The notes under the pieces: generated by a model
The model's input: the letters and a program-made list of their open reading frames with translations, nothing else
Told to the model about the DNA's origin: nothing
Database searches by the model: none
Shown: piece by piece, positions 1 through 13,000 of the stretch
How the letters are laid out: the number at the start of each line of letters is the position of its first letter
Position numbering within the stretch: the stretch's first letter is position 1
Position numbers and translations under genes: made by a program
Assembly (NCBI GenBank): GCA_023333565.1
Contig: JAJKFH010000741.1
Location: 62,001 to 126,000 of the forward strand
DNA from: Puffinus mauretanicus
Lineage: Eukaryota; Chordata; Aves; Procellariiformes; Procellariidae
Reading direction: 5' to 3'
Length of the DNA: 64,000 nucleotides

Positions 1-3000
1 CTTGGTGCTATGAGAATTAGGCCGTCCAAGCCAGATGTTTCCCAATTAGGCACCTGAGGACAAGGGCATATGAACATGTAACTGCAAGGTGATCCGTGGG
101 AAGCTCAGTTATAGGATGAGCTGGCTCTCCTGTAGTACATACTCTTCCTTTCAAGAAAGTGCAGTGGAAAAAGGTGTAAGCTATTGGCGTTTAGTGTGTG
201 GGCAAAAATGGGCAATCACCAGGCTAGGAAATTCTTCCACATCCTTGTGAAGGGTTTAGACAGGGTTTGTTTTGTTTTTTTTTTTTTGTTGCTGGTTGGG
301 ATTTTTTTGGGTGGTGGGGCGGTATTCTTTTATATGCTTGGCATGCAGCATTTTCCAAAGAAAAAATCAGGTTGCTAATATCTGGAGAAATGGTGCTACC
401 AGCTCTGAAGCACGTACCTCCATGAGGAAGTGTCAGTGCACAGTGCTGAGACAGTAAAGCAGATAGCATAACAGAGCAGTTTGTAACGACCCATCACAAG
501 GTGTCTCAGATCTGAAGTTGCCACCTCCCCAGCTTTACAGCTGCACCAAAATCCGGTGTGCCCAGCAGTGGGGGCAGCTAGAGCCGTCCTCTGTGCCGGA
601 CAGCGGCTCTCCTAAGAGCAGCTGTGCTTTGCAACCATGCGGACAGACCGCAGAACTCGTGTTTGCGCACCCAGCTGCAAGTGGGTCCTAATTAGTTGAC
701 TGACGGTGCTGTTTTTCAGAAATTCGTTAAGGTCATCTGTTAATACAACCCCCTTAAACCTGAGTCAGCCTGAGAGCCTCGTGGAGCGCAGAGGTCAGAG
801 GCAGCAATTAGCTGCGTGGGGATGATTGCATTCGATAGGGATGGGCTTGCATGCTGGAGAACGTACATCCTTGGCCACTGCAACCATCTCTTATAAAATC
901 CTTGCTGCTTTAAATCTAATTCATTCTTTTTCATGTAAATGTGCAGTCTCACCTCTCCTGGTGAGAGCAGAATATCCTGGGAAGGCTGTCAAGTCAAACA
1001 GCCACATAGGATGATGTGCAGTGATGGTGAAGTGATAATGCATGTCATTACGAAAGCTGTTTGTGCCCGTCAGTTCTAAGGAAGTACCGACAGACCTTTC
1101 AGACACCAGCTGCATTGATCTCAAGTTTTCCCTTTGCACCGTTTTAACAGCATGTGACATGCCAGAACAGCAGCAATCTTTGTGGGGAAAAACATCACTG
1201 ATTTAGAAGATGTGTTGCATTTTCATTAGCTTTTGTCATGGTTTTTGACAACTGAAAGCTGTTCCTTACGTTTTTGTTTGAAAAATACTAATAGGGTGAA
1301 AAAAATTTTCCTGGTTAGTTCTGCTGATCATCAGTGTTTTAGACCATATTTTATAATGCATATGGTGACTTCACATACATATTTTAAGAGACTGATCATT
1401 CTGTAAATTCTTTACTTTCCTGTCTTTATGTCAGACTTTCTGAGTGAAGAAAGCAAAAATTACAATTTCTTCACAGAGGAGATTTGAGACACTTCTGTTT
1501 CCCAAAAGTCATTTCTTCAGCAAGAAAAAAGCCAAGAAAAAGCCCAAACCCTAAGTATATGCCTGAAGCTACCATTTAATTTCTATGAGCTTTGGATCTG
1601 TTGTAACTCAAGAATAGCAGTTCCTATTACTGATGCTCATCCTTCTGTTGTCATTAGACCAGATGGGCCAGCCTTACTACAGGGTAGAAATGACCATTTA
1701 ATAAAGTGTTTCCTTTTTATCTGATATGGAAGAATGCTTTCTACTTAGTAACAAATATTTTGTGCCTTTGGCCTTCACAGAGAGTTTTCTGTTTACCCGA
1801 AATTACAAATTTTTTTACTATTTTTTCTTATGCATATTGAATTTCTGAAGTAGCTTAGGAAGAAAGCACTGTGCCTGTGTATTTGTAATGAAGGCTTATT
1901 TAATCCTTGTAATATATTGTAGTTGTAAATACAAAAATAGTGTCTTCTAGTGGTAAATTATAGTTATAGGAGAGAGGGAAATTTAAAAAAAAAAATCTCT
2001 GAAGAAACTGTAAAAGGCAAGGTGCATTCTGCAAAGGATGAAGCCAGTAAATAAAACTTGCTTTCTAAAGTAAGAGTTTTTGCTACTATTCCAATAAGTA
2101 AACATGAGAAATATTTTTCTCAAAATATGAACATGCTCTAGGCACAAATTTGCTGCTTTCCATGTATGCAAATCCCGCCGAAAATGCTTTTGTGTGTCTG
2201 CGTTTGCGTAAGGCTATAAATCAGCAGCATGCTGCTAATCCCCGGCAATTGGTGGGACGTTGCCTATGAACTGGGAAGTGTGAAATTTTGGGAACTCATG
2301 GAAGTGGAAGAATGAAAAGTAAAGGATCCTTGTCAGTGAGATGTGATTGCACATTTATGTTTAGAGCCACGTGCAGGTGTTGGTCAGCCGGTACGTGTGC
2401 CCCGAGTGTCCCCTTGTCTCTTGCCTCTTGGGAAAAGTGTCTGAATTTTAGCAGCATTTCCCTCTACCCAAGTGCTAATTTGAATCTCGCTTCTCTGCCC
2501 ATTTTTCCCAGTTTCCATTTGCAGAATTCCTTCCCTATTTATTTTTGTCCCCTCTGTCAGATTATAATGGCCACCAAACTTACCAGCGGATGGGCAGCTT
2601 CTTAAGCAAGCAAGCCAAGAGAAGGAGCAGCTATGGATTTAAATTGCTGGAATTTGGGGGAATCAGGAACTGGGACAAGGCATCGCTCACCCCTACCTAG
2701 GCAGTGGAAATGTCCCAGTGTAGCAGAATCACGCCGGTCCTCTGTGTGTGCGGCTCTGCACCTACTCTTGGGAGGGCAGGCATCCTCCCGTGCTAGCAAC
2801 AGTGACAGATTTCCAAGGACCCTAATCCAGAGCTCACCAACGTCACTGAAGCCTTAGTAGCTTCAGTGCACAGCAGGGTGTGATCTGCAGCACTGAGCAG
2901 AAGTGGTTGAACGTGGATTTGCATGATTTGCATGGTTAGGACGTGCGTGCTTCAGCCCCGGCCGTGATCCGTTTCGTAGCTACTATACGAAGTGCTACAT

Positions 3001-3154
3001 TTCCAACAAACTGTTCATTTTTCATGCCATGTTCTGTAGGTTGTATAGTTCTTGCGGTTAGTCAAAATGCATGTTTTCTGAATCAGAGACTGGGCAGGGG
3101 GTTGGAGCGCGTCAGTGTCATATGAACCAAGCACTTTTCAGCTGGTCCCTTTTT

Positions 3155-3170
3155 AAAAAAAAAAAAAAAA
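3155..3170. repeat. Poly(A) run of 16
   Basis: Sixteen consecutive A residues are followed by a short A- and G-rich tract to about 3,200. No recognisable retrocopy body or polyadenylation signal lies just upstream, so I read this as simple sequence and not as the tail of a processed pseudogene. Confidence 0.85.
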
Positions 3171-4403
3171 GAAAAACAAAGGAGAGGAGAGGAGGAAGTG
3201 AGCGCGCTAGCCAAACTTGGTCATGTGTGCATTTAGATTTGCAAGAGGCATTAGCATCAGTACGTCAGCAAAAGCACTGTCAAGGTCGGAGGTCAGAATT
3301 TCAGACCCGTTGCCAGAGCGTTCCGGAGGGAACCGAAAGCTGTAAGCATCTTTAGGGATCTGCTCCCGATGACGACTGTCGGGCACCAAGCCAGATAGCT
3401 GCTACTCGAAAACACAGAGCACCTGCAGCTCCCTTTGCATTCAGAGACAATCAGGTCCCGTACGTTAAGGTGGGTAAATACAGATTTCAGAGCCGCGGTC
3501 ACCTGCTTTGACCGCTTGCAGGGGCGTTGTGTTACCCAGATGTGCAAAGACAGGCTTACATGGATAAATGGAAATTTCCTGGGCTTACCTAAAGGGACAA
3601 ACATGATGTATCATATAGTGATTAGATCACGGTGTTTGCGGAAAAAACATAATTTCAAAACACTGGAACAGGACTGAATTTGCTTAAAGAAGAGGTCATA
3701 CGATAGGAGGAAAATACAAACCAGGATGGGTTGACGTAGAAAGCTGTCAGCTTCGCTGCAGGACACTATGAGTGATGAGAGGGTTATGGGATTGGATTAT
3801 TCACTCTATCCGCTTTAGGAGAGTTACGCTGTTCCTTATTTGTGAGATGGAAACATTTTAAATAGGTGCAGTCCAGTGTTTCATTTATCCTTAAGGCTTT
3901 GCCAATTAAGAAATTCCCTATGTGACTACCTCTGGCTTCAGCATTCCGTTAGGTTAAAAATCATAGGATTAAAAAAAATCCCTTTCTCCTCCTCTTTTTT
4001 TTTTTTAGTCTTTCAAAACCTGGCCTATAGTTATGCACCAGAAATTATTCATCTTTTATGGATTGCACGTTTGTTTCTGGATTTCACTCTGAAATGGGAG
4101 ATTAGCTCAACGTTTTTCACATCAATCAGCTTTACTTCTACCACAGTATCACTATGTTTTGTATGGAAAGGCAGAATGCAAGTATTTTAAAACATGACTT
4201 GTTTTATTATTTCAGAAAAAAATATTAGTTGACATTAATAGTGTCAAATTTCAATTATCATTAACCAAATTTTTTTATTTGAAAAAGCTTAATTTTATCT
4301 ATTAAATGGTGAATGTCCTGAAACTCAGGATTCGAATTTTTGGAGCATGTTACACATTTGTTGGAGCCGTTACATAGTTGTTACTATTGTGATGAACTCA
4401 TCC

Positions 4404-4422
4404 TTTTTTTTTTTTTTTTTTT
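4404..4422. repeat. Poly(T) run of 19
   Basis: Nineteen consecutive T residues lie in AT-rich unique DNA. Read on the minus strand this could be the A tail of a retroposed sequence, but no body can be recognised next to it. Confidence 0.85.
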
Positions 4423-5265
4423 AATTCTGTCAGGAAACCTATTATTCATTTATCTTCTTTTTAAAAAAACTTGGATATATCAAGTGGGGTGGAAGAGGAG
4501 GATGGCTGGATGCTAAGAAAATGTCTATCTGAAGTGAAAGCAGAACAGCCAACGTTTTCAAATGCAGATATTTAAGGGCACAAACCTCAATCCATGTTTA
4601 ACCTCAATGCCTGGCCCGATTTGTCAGATGGATTGAGCATTTCACCACGGTTCTCTGAAGGTCAGGACAGAGTTTTCAGTTGATGTTTAAGTACATATTT
4701 AATTCCTGAACTCTAACTAAGTAAACATCTGTATGCCTGCTAGAATTGACATGTCCTTCAGAGTTTTGGTTGGAGTTTATTGCTGTAATTAGCAAAGGCA
4801 TGATAAATTGCAGAAGCCCAGGGAGAGATTTTATATTTTTTCCCCCTAAGCTCAACAGATGTTTGGCAGTGCGTATAATCCCTATAATTTGTCAAAAATC
4901 ACTTATGTCAGAGCTGTAACAGACGTTTAGAGAGGTTGATGGCCAGCATTTTATGGAAAAGGGAAGAAACTTAAATTTGTTGTGAGGTTAATTAAAGATC
5001 TAGAAGAAGTAGTACCCTGTAGGGACTTTGAGCAGACTCTCACTGCTCCTTTCCATCAAAAAAAAAAAAGATGCCTGCGGGGGAGGGCTGGGAGGAATCA
5101 AAGCTTGTGAAGTTGGGACAACATCCACTGTCTGTTTTGGGGTAGGGCTTGACCAAGAATGCCTCCTAAGGCTCTGGATATGCCAAAAATTGCCCACAGA
5201 AAACAATTAGCTAAATAGGTTTGGCTCAGAAATGATAATATTTAATTCTGGTGTGGGTTGGTTTG

Positions 5266-5283
5266 TTTTTTTTTTTTTTTTTT
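5266..5283. repeat. Poly(T) run of 18
   Basis: Eighteen consecutive T residues follow a TG-rich stretch. This is simple sequence with no identifiable parent element. Confidence 0.85.
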
Positions 5284-7803
5284 AGCTTGGTTGAAGTTTT
5301 TTTCATATGTGTATTTGTAACTGTAAAACTAAATCAGTAAGAATTCTTGCTTTTGCTTTCTTCATATCTACAATTTGTTATCATTATGTGCAAAAAGCAG
5401 GCCAAGCCAACAGGCTCCCTATAAATGCAGGGTCTACCTAAGCAGTCTTCCTCTCAAATTTGAGAGAATTAAGCACTTTAAAAACCAGTGTTATTCACGA
5501 CAACTTTCAAATTCATGTATTCTCCATTCCTGGCTTTCTCTGAGCATTAATGTGCATCCTCTGAGATGCATGAAGATTTTGTTTGCTGCTTTCCCATCCT
5601 TTGGAAAGTTATATTATCTTCCATTTCTGACACCCTAACACTGAATTAGTACCTTTCTCTGCAGCTGGACCTACTCCCCCGGACTGGACAGTGCGGCATC
5701 TAATGCTTTGGGCAAGCTAAGGCAGTAGCTCTTGACAGGGAGTATTTATTAACTTCTTGGCAGTTTAATTAGATTTACGTATGTCTTGTGGTGATGATTC
5801 CAAAGTAAAGTAAGTCAGAGCAGACCAAATAACACCGTGCTACGGTGAGGAAAGGGACATCGATGAAGGAGATGTCTTCAGCCTGTGCTCTCAAGGATCT
5901 CTTGTGTCTTCCAGCCTGCTGCCCTGGAGCTGTTCGGGTCGGCTGGCAGAGCCCAGCAGGTTGGGCTCGCTTGTGACTGCCAGGTGCTTGCTCTTCTTCC
6001 AGTCCCTTTCCTACCCTGCTGGTGAAGGGCCCTGAGACTCCACCAAGCACATCTCCATGTTTTAGAAGAGTTGACAGAGGAGTCAGTTGTTCACATCATC
6101 TTGTTCCAGGCATTTAACTTAAGGCACCAACAATGGGAAGCTGGTTTTTCTCACCTTTACCTAGTCCATGTGAGTAAGCCCTCCGGCTGGCTTTGCAGAA
6201 GATGAGTCCGTATGGCCTTTTTCAGCGGGAGAGACCAGCTGCGTGACGTGGGTGATTGAGTTAGGCTGGTGTGAATCTCCCATCCTCCTGGCTGTTACGT
6301 TATCGAGTGGATATTCATTCTGTATTAATAGCTTTCAGCCACTCTATTAATACGGGAAGAGCCACTACCCAGAGGTGGGATGGTTCTACGGTTCTGTGAT
6401 CTCTCTCCCAACCATCCACTAATGTTTCTTACGCGTGCAGAAATAGGAATAAAAAAATGTTTTTCTTCTCTCCTGCACTTACACAACACCTGTATAGCTA
6501 TCTACACGTGCAGCTATCGGATGCAAAATTGTCTTCCCTTTACAGAGCAGAAAGTGAAACTTGCTCATTTGCATTAATTTCCATATTTATCTTAAATGGG
6601 AAGATCCATATGTAAAAGTGGTATGTCTGTATTTGTCAAAAAGCAGCAAAGACGCTGTGAGGAGGGCGCAGGCCATCTCGAGTCGGGTCAGTATATCCAA
6701 ATTAGAAGAAAAAAATTTCCTCTGTTGAACTGTAAAGTGGTTGCCAGCTGGATGTGTTACAACAGAATGGTTTGGGGTTTTTTTCACTTGACCATTTACC
6801 AAAAAATGCAGTAACCATTGATAATGTAATTGATTAAATGACAGACGTCCAAGTCCTGTTCCAACCAGCTGCATCTCCACAGTGGGTGCTGCAGGGCTGC
6901 CTGCCCCCCTTGCTTGCAATACCCGAAATAACGTCGTCTCCGCTGTACGATCCTGACATCCCTATGGCAACTACAACTGCATGAAGTAAAAGCAGTGGTA
7001 GGAGGGTATTCCTCATGGTACCTTTATTAATCAGAAGATGAAAGCCAAAGCCGACAACATCGTGTGGCCACAGAGACCCTGGAGAGCTGTAGCTCCTGCA
7101 GTGGTTACGTCAGTCCATGGCTTCTGCTCAGATCATTGACACCGTTGGTGTCATTCCACAGGCTTCATGTTTTTCTTTGGATCCTGTGATTGACTCTTAA
7201 TTATAAATGGTGAACTTTCACCAGCTGAATTGTAAACAGCTTTACATGGGGCCTGTAAAACTGCATAAAACTAGAATTAATGTTTTCGCTTCCTTTGCAG
7301 ACCAAAGTGAAGCAAACTGGGCTTGCAGTTATGCAGCACCTGAGGCATTTACACAAGTTTCTCTGAAGGTGTAAATAAATGTCACAATTTGGAGAAAAGG
7401 CCGATGGCTTAAAACACATGCTTTTCCTATCCTGCTCCAAAACATAGCTCAGATAAACAGCATAGGAAATCCTTTCCTCAGGACTTGCTTTTATTTATGT
7501 AGAAACTGGAGCGCAAATTCTGGGCCAGTTTTTCTATGTATAGTTAGTTGTTTCTAAGACTCCTTCACAGGGACTGCCATGGCTCTATCCTGAAATTAAT
7601 TCCAAATATTTTAGCCTTCCCCATGGTCAGGCTACAGTCGTATCACCTTGTAAGAAGCCAGCCTGCCTGCAGCCATCTAACAGTGATCTTTTCTTAAAGG
7701 CTTCTAACATTCATCGGAGCAGAAGAAGAGAGCATCGGCAGAAAAGGGCTTGTTGTAACAAGCAGCAGGAGGTACCAGGAAGCTTCTTTGCTTAGGGGAG
7801 AAC

Positions 7804-7835
7804 AGGGGAAAAGAAGGGAAAGGGAAAAAGGAAAA
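7804..7835. repeat. Homopurine tract
   Basis: About 32 bases contain only A and G, mostly in GGGAAA-like blocks. Mirror-like purine tracts can adopt triplex DNA, but nothing in the sequence shows a function here. Confidence 0.6.
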
Positions 7836-8925
7836 TGAAGGGAACAAAATGATCTTATCGGAAAAGATCTTACTGTAAACGCCTCTGATTCATTTCATCC
7901 TTTTCGTATGTGCGCACTGGCACAGCGCTCCAATGCCAATTCACCTCCTAGAGATGGGATTTGGAGCAAAGCCCAGGTGAAACATTACTGTCACCTGCGT
8001 TTTGTGAAAATGCGTGTGCAAAACCCGAGAAATGACAGTATCACAGATACTGTGGTCCTCAGTATGGGCAAAGATGCCCGAATTCCTTTGCTTCCTCAGT
8101 GCTAATCTTAACGGTAAATGGAAAATATACTCCACAGCGTGAGTTTCTAGCGAATGAAATAGGAAATGGGTGGTAAGTGTCTGAACACGGTGTTCCTTGG
8201 GTTGTAGGAAGGTGCTGCAGGATTAAGGTACCTTCTGCAAAGCGTCAGAGCAGCCCCGTCTCTTTGCTGTTGTGGCTGACGTGATAAGATAAGCCAGGTC
8301 CTGTTTGCAGCAGAGAAGGATCAAGAGAAGTAAGAACAAGAAGGTGTTCTGATGGTGGTTTTTCTCTTCCCTCCCGATTTGTTTATGCAGCAGGGCGTAA
8401 CGTTTGGTTAAACCTGAGCTGCTGTAGGACCCTGCCTGCAGCTGTGGAATTGGCTGCAGCAGACACGGGAGGTGGATGGAGCAGCAGCCATCTGCAGTGT
8501 GCTGTGTTTAGGAAAGGAGAGGAATTCTGTGAGCACTAGAAGCAACGAAATCTGATTTTTCCAGGGTTTTTCTTTCTAATGATTTTGCTGTATAAAAGCT
8601 TTTTGCTGTGGCTTCAGCTCTTAAAGGGGCTCTATTTGTGGATTCTCCAGTATTAAAGAATAAGATGTGAATGCATGCGAGAGCACTCACTTTCCCTTTG
8701 GGAGAATGAGACTCAGATACAAAACCAGAGAGTATCATAAATCAGAAAACAAACATGCTATTTCAGATCACCATGATGTCAGTTATTTGGATTTACATGA
8801 TAAATGACTGTTACAGCATTAACTGTCCCAATAGAATAGTTCAAATGTGAATCAGTTTGTAAGAGCCTCATTTATTGACGTGTTCCAACAAGCTCTCTAA
8901 AAAAAAATCAAATTATAATTCATTT

Positions 8926-8940
8926 AACTGTTTAACAGTT
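8926..8940. promoter_or_regulatory. Near-perfect palindrome with two MYB-like cores
   Basis: Arms of 7 bases (8926-8932 and 8934-8940) are exact reverse complements around one central base. Each arm contains the AACTG/CAGTT core that MYB proteins favour. The site lies in an AT-rich block that looks like conserved noncoding DNA. The palindrome is seen directly. A binding role is inference and weak, because such short sites arise by chance. Confidence 0.2.
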
Positions 8941-10000
8941 GATAAACACTAGGTTGGTCTGTATGACAGCAAGTCTGTATCAATCCCTGTGCTTTAAATA
9001 TTGTAGGAGGGTCTTGGATGACGCATCAATATTCTTACTAAACAGAAGAGTATAATAAAATTCTAAAGTCCTAAAATGTTTGCTACTGTATTTTAAATAA
9101 ATAGCCGCTTTCTAAAATGATTTATTAAGTCGTCTAAGTAAGATCTGAATAAATGCATTCTAGTGTGGTGTTTACCGTAGGTTGTGGATTACTGACATCT
9201 CCAAGACAATTGGTTCAGTGGCCTGAAACCGTTTTGCATCCGGGCATGGATAATGGGAACAAAAATTTGCATTCAGTGGGAGAGTCGGTCTCCTGAAAAG
9301 CAACGAGCGTCTGGAGGTGGCTGTAGCGTGGGCACTGAGGAAGTCCCCAGGGTCTGAAGGCACTGTGTTTAGACCTCGGATGGCTGGCATCTTTCCTCAG
9401 ATGAAGAGCCTGGCTTCTCCTAACTCTTTCTGAGGGTTTACTTCATCCTGTTTGGCTTAGGGCTTAGCAAGGTTACTTTTAGCTAGGCTGTATTTTCAAA
9501 TGTGCCTCTTGCCTGCAACCAAATGTGACGTGTGGCAAAATAAACCTGGACGGCACCCAACACGCAAGAGCACGAAGGTGAGCAGTTGCTAAATGCTGCC
9601 TTCGGGGATCTCTTCTCAAGAAAGAACTGAGAGCTCCCCGTGGCCAGTTTGGCATGTCATTGAGGGGTCAAAGGACAGCACTACTGAACTTCATGGTCAA
9701 CGGTATTGACCATGGATTTAACTTAAAATCGTCAGTGAAGGCATTTCATCATTGTGTACTTTCAAAGAGGTGAGATCCAAGGCTTTATCTCATAATTTCT
9801 TTCAAAACAGTCTCGGTTTGCTTTATTTAAAAATTTCAAAGGCCTTCCTTACGGGATCTCTGAGAAAAGGAATAGCTAGTACCTTTACTGCTTTAAGCCT
9901 AGACAGCATCCCTGCTATAAGGAGAAGTGGGAATGTGTGGTTATCTTTGGGTACCGCTGGAGGCAGCTATTTTAATAGGATTCCAGCAATTATGAAGGAC

Positions 10001-13000
10001 AGGACTCAGCACTGCAATTATTTTATTTGATACTTTGTGTCAAAATGACAAGACTTTATTATAACGTGCTTTCATCTCAAATTAAGATAAAATATTTAAT
10101 TCCATGCAAAGCAACTCTCCTTAAGATATTGCATAAATGGAATAATTTAAGAATATTTTAATTATGATGTCGTATTATGAATGACATACTACTGAAATGG
10201 TAAGGATATGCAAATAGAAACGTGTAATTTCAAGATGCCATTTGAATTTATTACTGTAATGTTTTCAAAACAAAGATATTGCTTTTGTGGAAGTTCTCAT
10301 CAACACTGAAACAATTACCAAAAAAAAACCCCCAAAAACAGTGAAATTTTCAACTTTGATAGCCCGTTTTCACCTGGCTCTGTGCAAGACCCGTTAGCCA
10401 GCGGTTTTCTATGGGGCTGAGAAAGACCAAGAACTGACTCTGCCACCCCACGTGGCTGAGTTTAGGCTGAAGTCACCGCCGCTGTTACCGTTCACAGAGC
10501 CGTCCTCGGATGGCCAGCTTAGGTAACAAGAGTGGTAATTGGGAAATGTCTTGGAGGGGCTTTGGCCGTGTGGAGTTTTGTAATGCGGCGGGTACTTTGC
10601 TCGGAGCAGCTGAGATGGCTCATTAAAGCCCAGCTTAGCTCTCTGCTGGAATCGCCGTTCTCGCAACGTTGCCATCCCTTCCTCTGATTGAATGGAGTGA
10701 GAAAAACTACATGGCATTTGCTCACTGCCATTTCTTGCATTTTCCTTCTTTCTCTTCTATTATCTGTGGCTGTTAGAGTGGAAAGGGTTCTGGGTCATCA
10801 AAAACAGTTTCTTGTTTTGGCAGGCAAATATATGGAGCTATTTTTCAGGCTTATCATACTTCCTCTACTTGTCGTTGCCCTCATCTTGCATGTCTGTCCG
10901 AAATGAAAATGCCAGTGAAAAATTGAAATGTTTCATTTCCGCTTAAAAAAAAGAATTAATACGAGAGGTGACATGAATTCACAAAGTCTTTCATTTGAAA
11001 TAGGAAGGGATTTTTTTGTTTTGTTTTGATTTTTGTTCTTTTACCCGGAAAGTGCTATTCCCCTAATTTTGGCCAACTCTGCTCATACCTGGTATTGGGT
11101 AGACCCCATTTCTCTCTTTCATTTTATGTTCTTCTACTCATAGTTCTTTGATACCTTCCTTCCAGTAAGCAGCAGAATAGGAATTGCTCTGTATTTGGAT
11201 ACTGATTGTGAAAATTGCTCTACAGCTTTCACTTGAACTCTGTAGGCATTGAACATTAAAGGCAAAAACTGTGGTGTATGCTTGCCGCAATTTAACGGAG
11301 CTCTCTGTGATGATTTATAGCATGTTCCAGCTTGCATTTAAATCAGTGAGAAACGTTTCACTGTACTGGGACTCAGGCTAAATCTTCGTGTTCGTTCAAG
11401 GAATTCAGAATTAAAGTTATAATTCAGTCTAATTGTGGTTAGCCATATGCCTTAAAATGAAGCCTTTTTTAAGATGGGATAGCACTGAAAGCTGGTTACC
11501 AGACTCTCCAGCTGAGTTCCCCGCATCCTTTTGCCACGTTAAATATACCGAATCATGGGGCAACCTGATTTTTCTTTCCTCTCCTTGCTCACCAGTGTCT
11601 AACCGGAGTGCTGTACAGTCTCTGGAGGGTTTTCTGTCCGCAGGTGGCTTGTGGAACATGGGTTTGTTATTCTATTTATACCACTGGCTGTGTGAAAGCG
11701 GTCTAAGAACACAATAGGTCTAAAAGACGGATGGATTTAAGGGTGATGTAGATTTTTCATAAGTTCTTGCGTCTTCTGCATCTAAGACTATCCTGAAGTG
11801 GCACAGCTTTTGCATATAGTGAGAATCGCAGCCTCCTATACGTGCAGGTAGTTGCACAGCTGAGCTGACTAATCCCTGTAATCCAATCTAGTGCAATATT
11901 TACTGAAAATTATTTCCCCACTGAGGTGGAGCTACTGATTGTATCAGTCAGGGCCTGTTTTCTGAATTGGTGCTCTCTTTGCTCTTTTGTTTTTTTGAGG
12001 GCTGGAAAGGGGCAGGGGTGTCCTTTAATACTGTAATTCACCCAGGAAAAAACTTTGCAGTTGAGATGAGGATGTGAACAGATGGCATCATGAGTATTTT
12101 GAAGATGTAAAATACCTGAAGGGTTTTTGCACTTTGTAAATTAGGAATAAGGGAACCATGTGATGGCTTCAAGATCCATTGCTGCTAGTGATGAATTCCC
12201 TTTATCACTGAAAACCAGTAGTTGCATATATTGGCATATAGCAATCATCTTTAGCTATGCAATTTGCTCTCAAGTTGTATTATTTTGATTATTATCTTTC
12301 ATTCCCTAACGCATTTCCCCATGATTTTAGCTGTGCTGTAATTAGAATTGCTAGGATTAGACGTTAATATTTATAACAGAGATCAGCTTAAAATCCCATT
12401 CTGAAATAGGATGAAGTATTCACGTATAATTCTGGCAATCTGGTATATATCAGCTGCAGAAGAGTGACTTTATGTTCCCTCCGCTCAAAAAAATTTCAAG
12501 TACTTGCAGAAAACTTGTAAAGCTGCTGATTGTGAAGACCGTATTGTTTGTGTAAGCAGGTTGGAAGCAAGCATCTAAAATGTAATTTTGCCTCAAGGTT
12601 TCTTGACCACTGAGACCTGTACAATTCACAACACGCTCATCTTCTGGGGATCTCAGCTGTAGAAAGCAATCTCTCAGTATCAAAAAATGGGGGTTTAGTG
12701 GACCGTTATATATAATAAGTTTTCTTTGTTTGCCTAAGTTATGGTTATTTCCTAAGGAGAGAGAGATATATACGTATAAAATATGGCTGTTCTTAGCGCA
12801 CTGCCAAATCCGAATCTGAGTAGAGATGACACAGACGTGCCGCTGAGAACAGCAAAACACTGACAAGTAAAGCAGTCTCTGCATCCCCACTGAACTGTGG
12901 ACCCGATGGTTTTTTCCATTGCTGTCAATGGCAGATTGCCCTCAAAGTAGGTAGGCTCACCAGCTAGACAGGGACATTTCCTTCGTCTTTTCATGTAACA

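Larger units (their letters stand above)
1..5000. other. Unique AT-rich sequence without a supported gene
   Basis: I see no coding region, RNA gene or mobile element here. The open frames are short, lie on both strands and have no recognisable domains. Low-complexity runs are present: T at 275-287, A at 3155-3170 followed by a GA-rich stretch to about 3200, and T at 4404-4422. The segment around 4,730-4,810 is rich in ATTA and TAAT cores and resembles conserved noncoding DNA. That is only an impression without an alignment. Confidence 0.6.
5001..10000. other. Unique sequence without a supported gene
   Basis: No coding region or transposon is recognisable. Noted items are a T run at 5266-5283, a purine-only tract at 7804-7835, and an AT-rich block at about 8,760-8,960 that contains a near-perfect palindrome at 8926-8940 with two MYB-like AACTG/CAGTT cores. 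Open frames are short and have no domain content. Confidence 0.6.

Noticed and set aside
4320..4345. tRNA T-arm-like GGATTCGAAT string
   Set aside because: No matching A box, acceptor stem or cloverleaf can be built around it.
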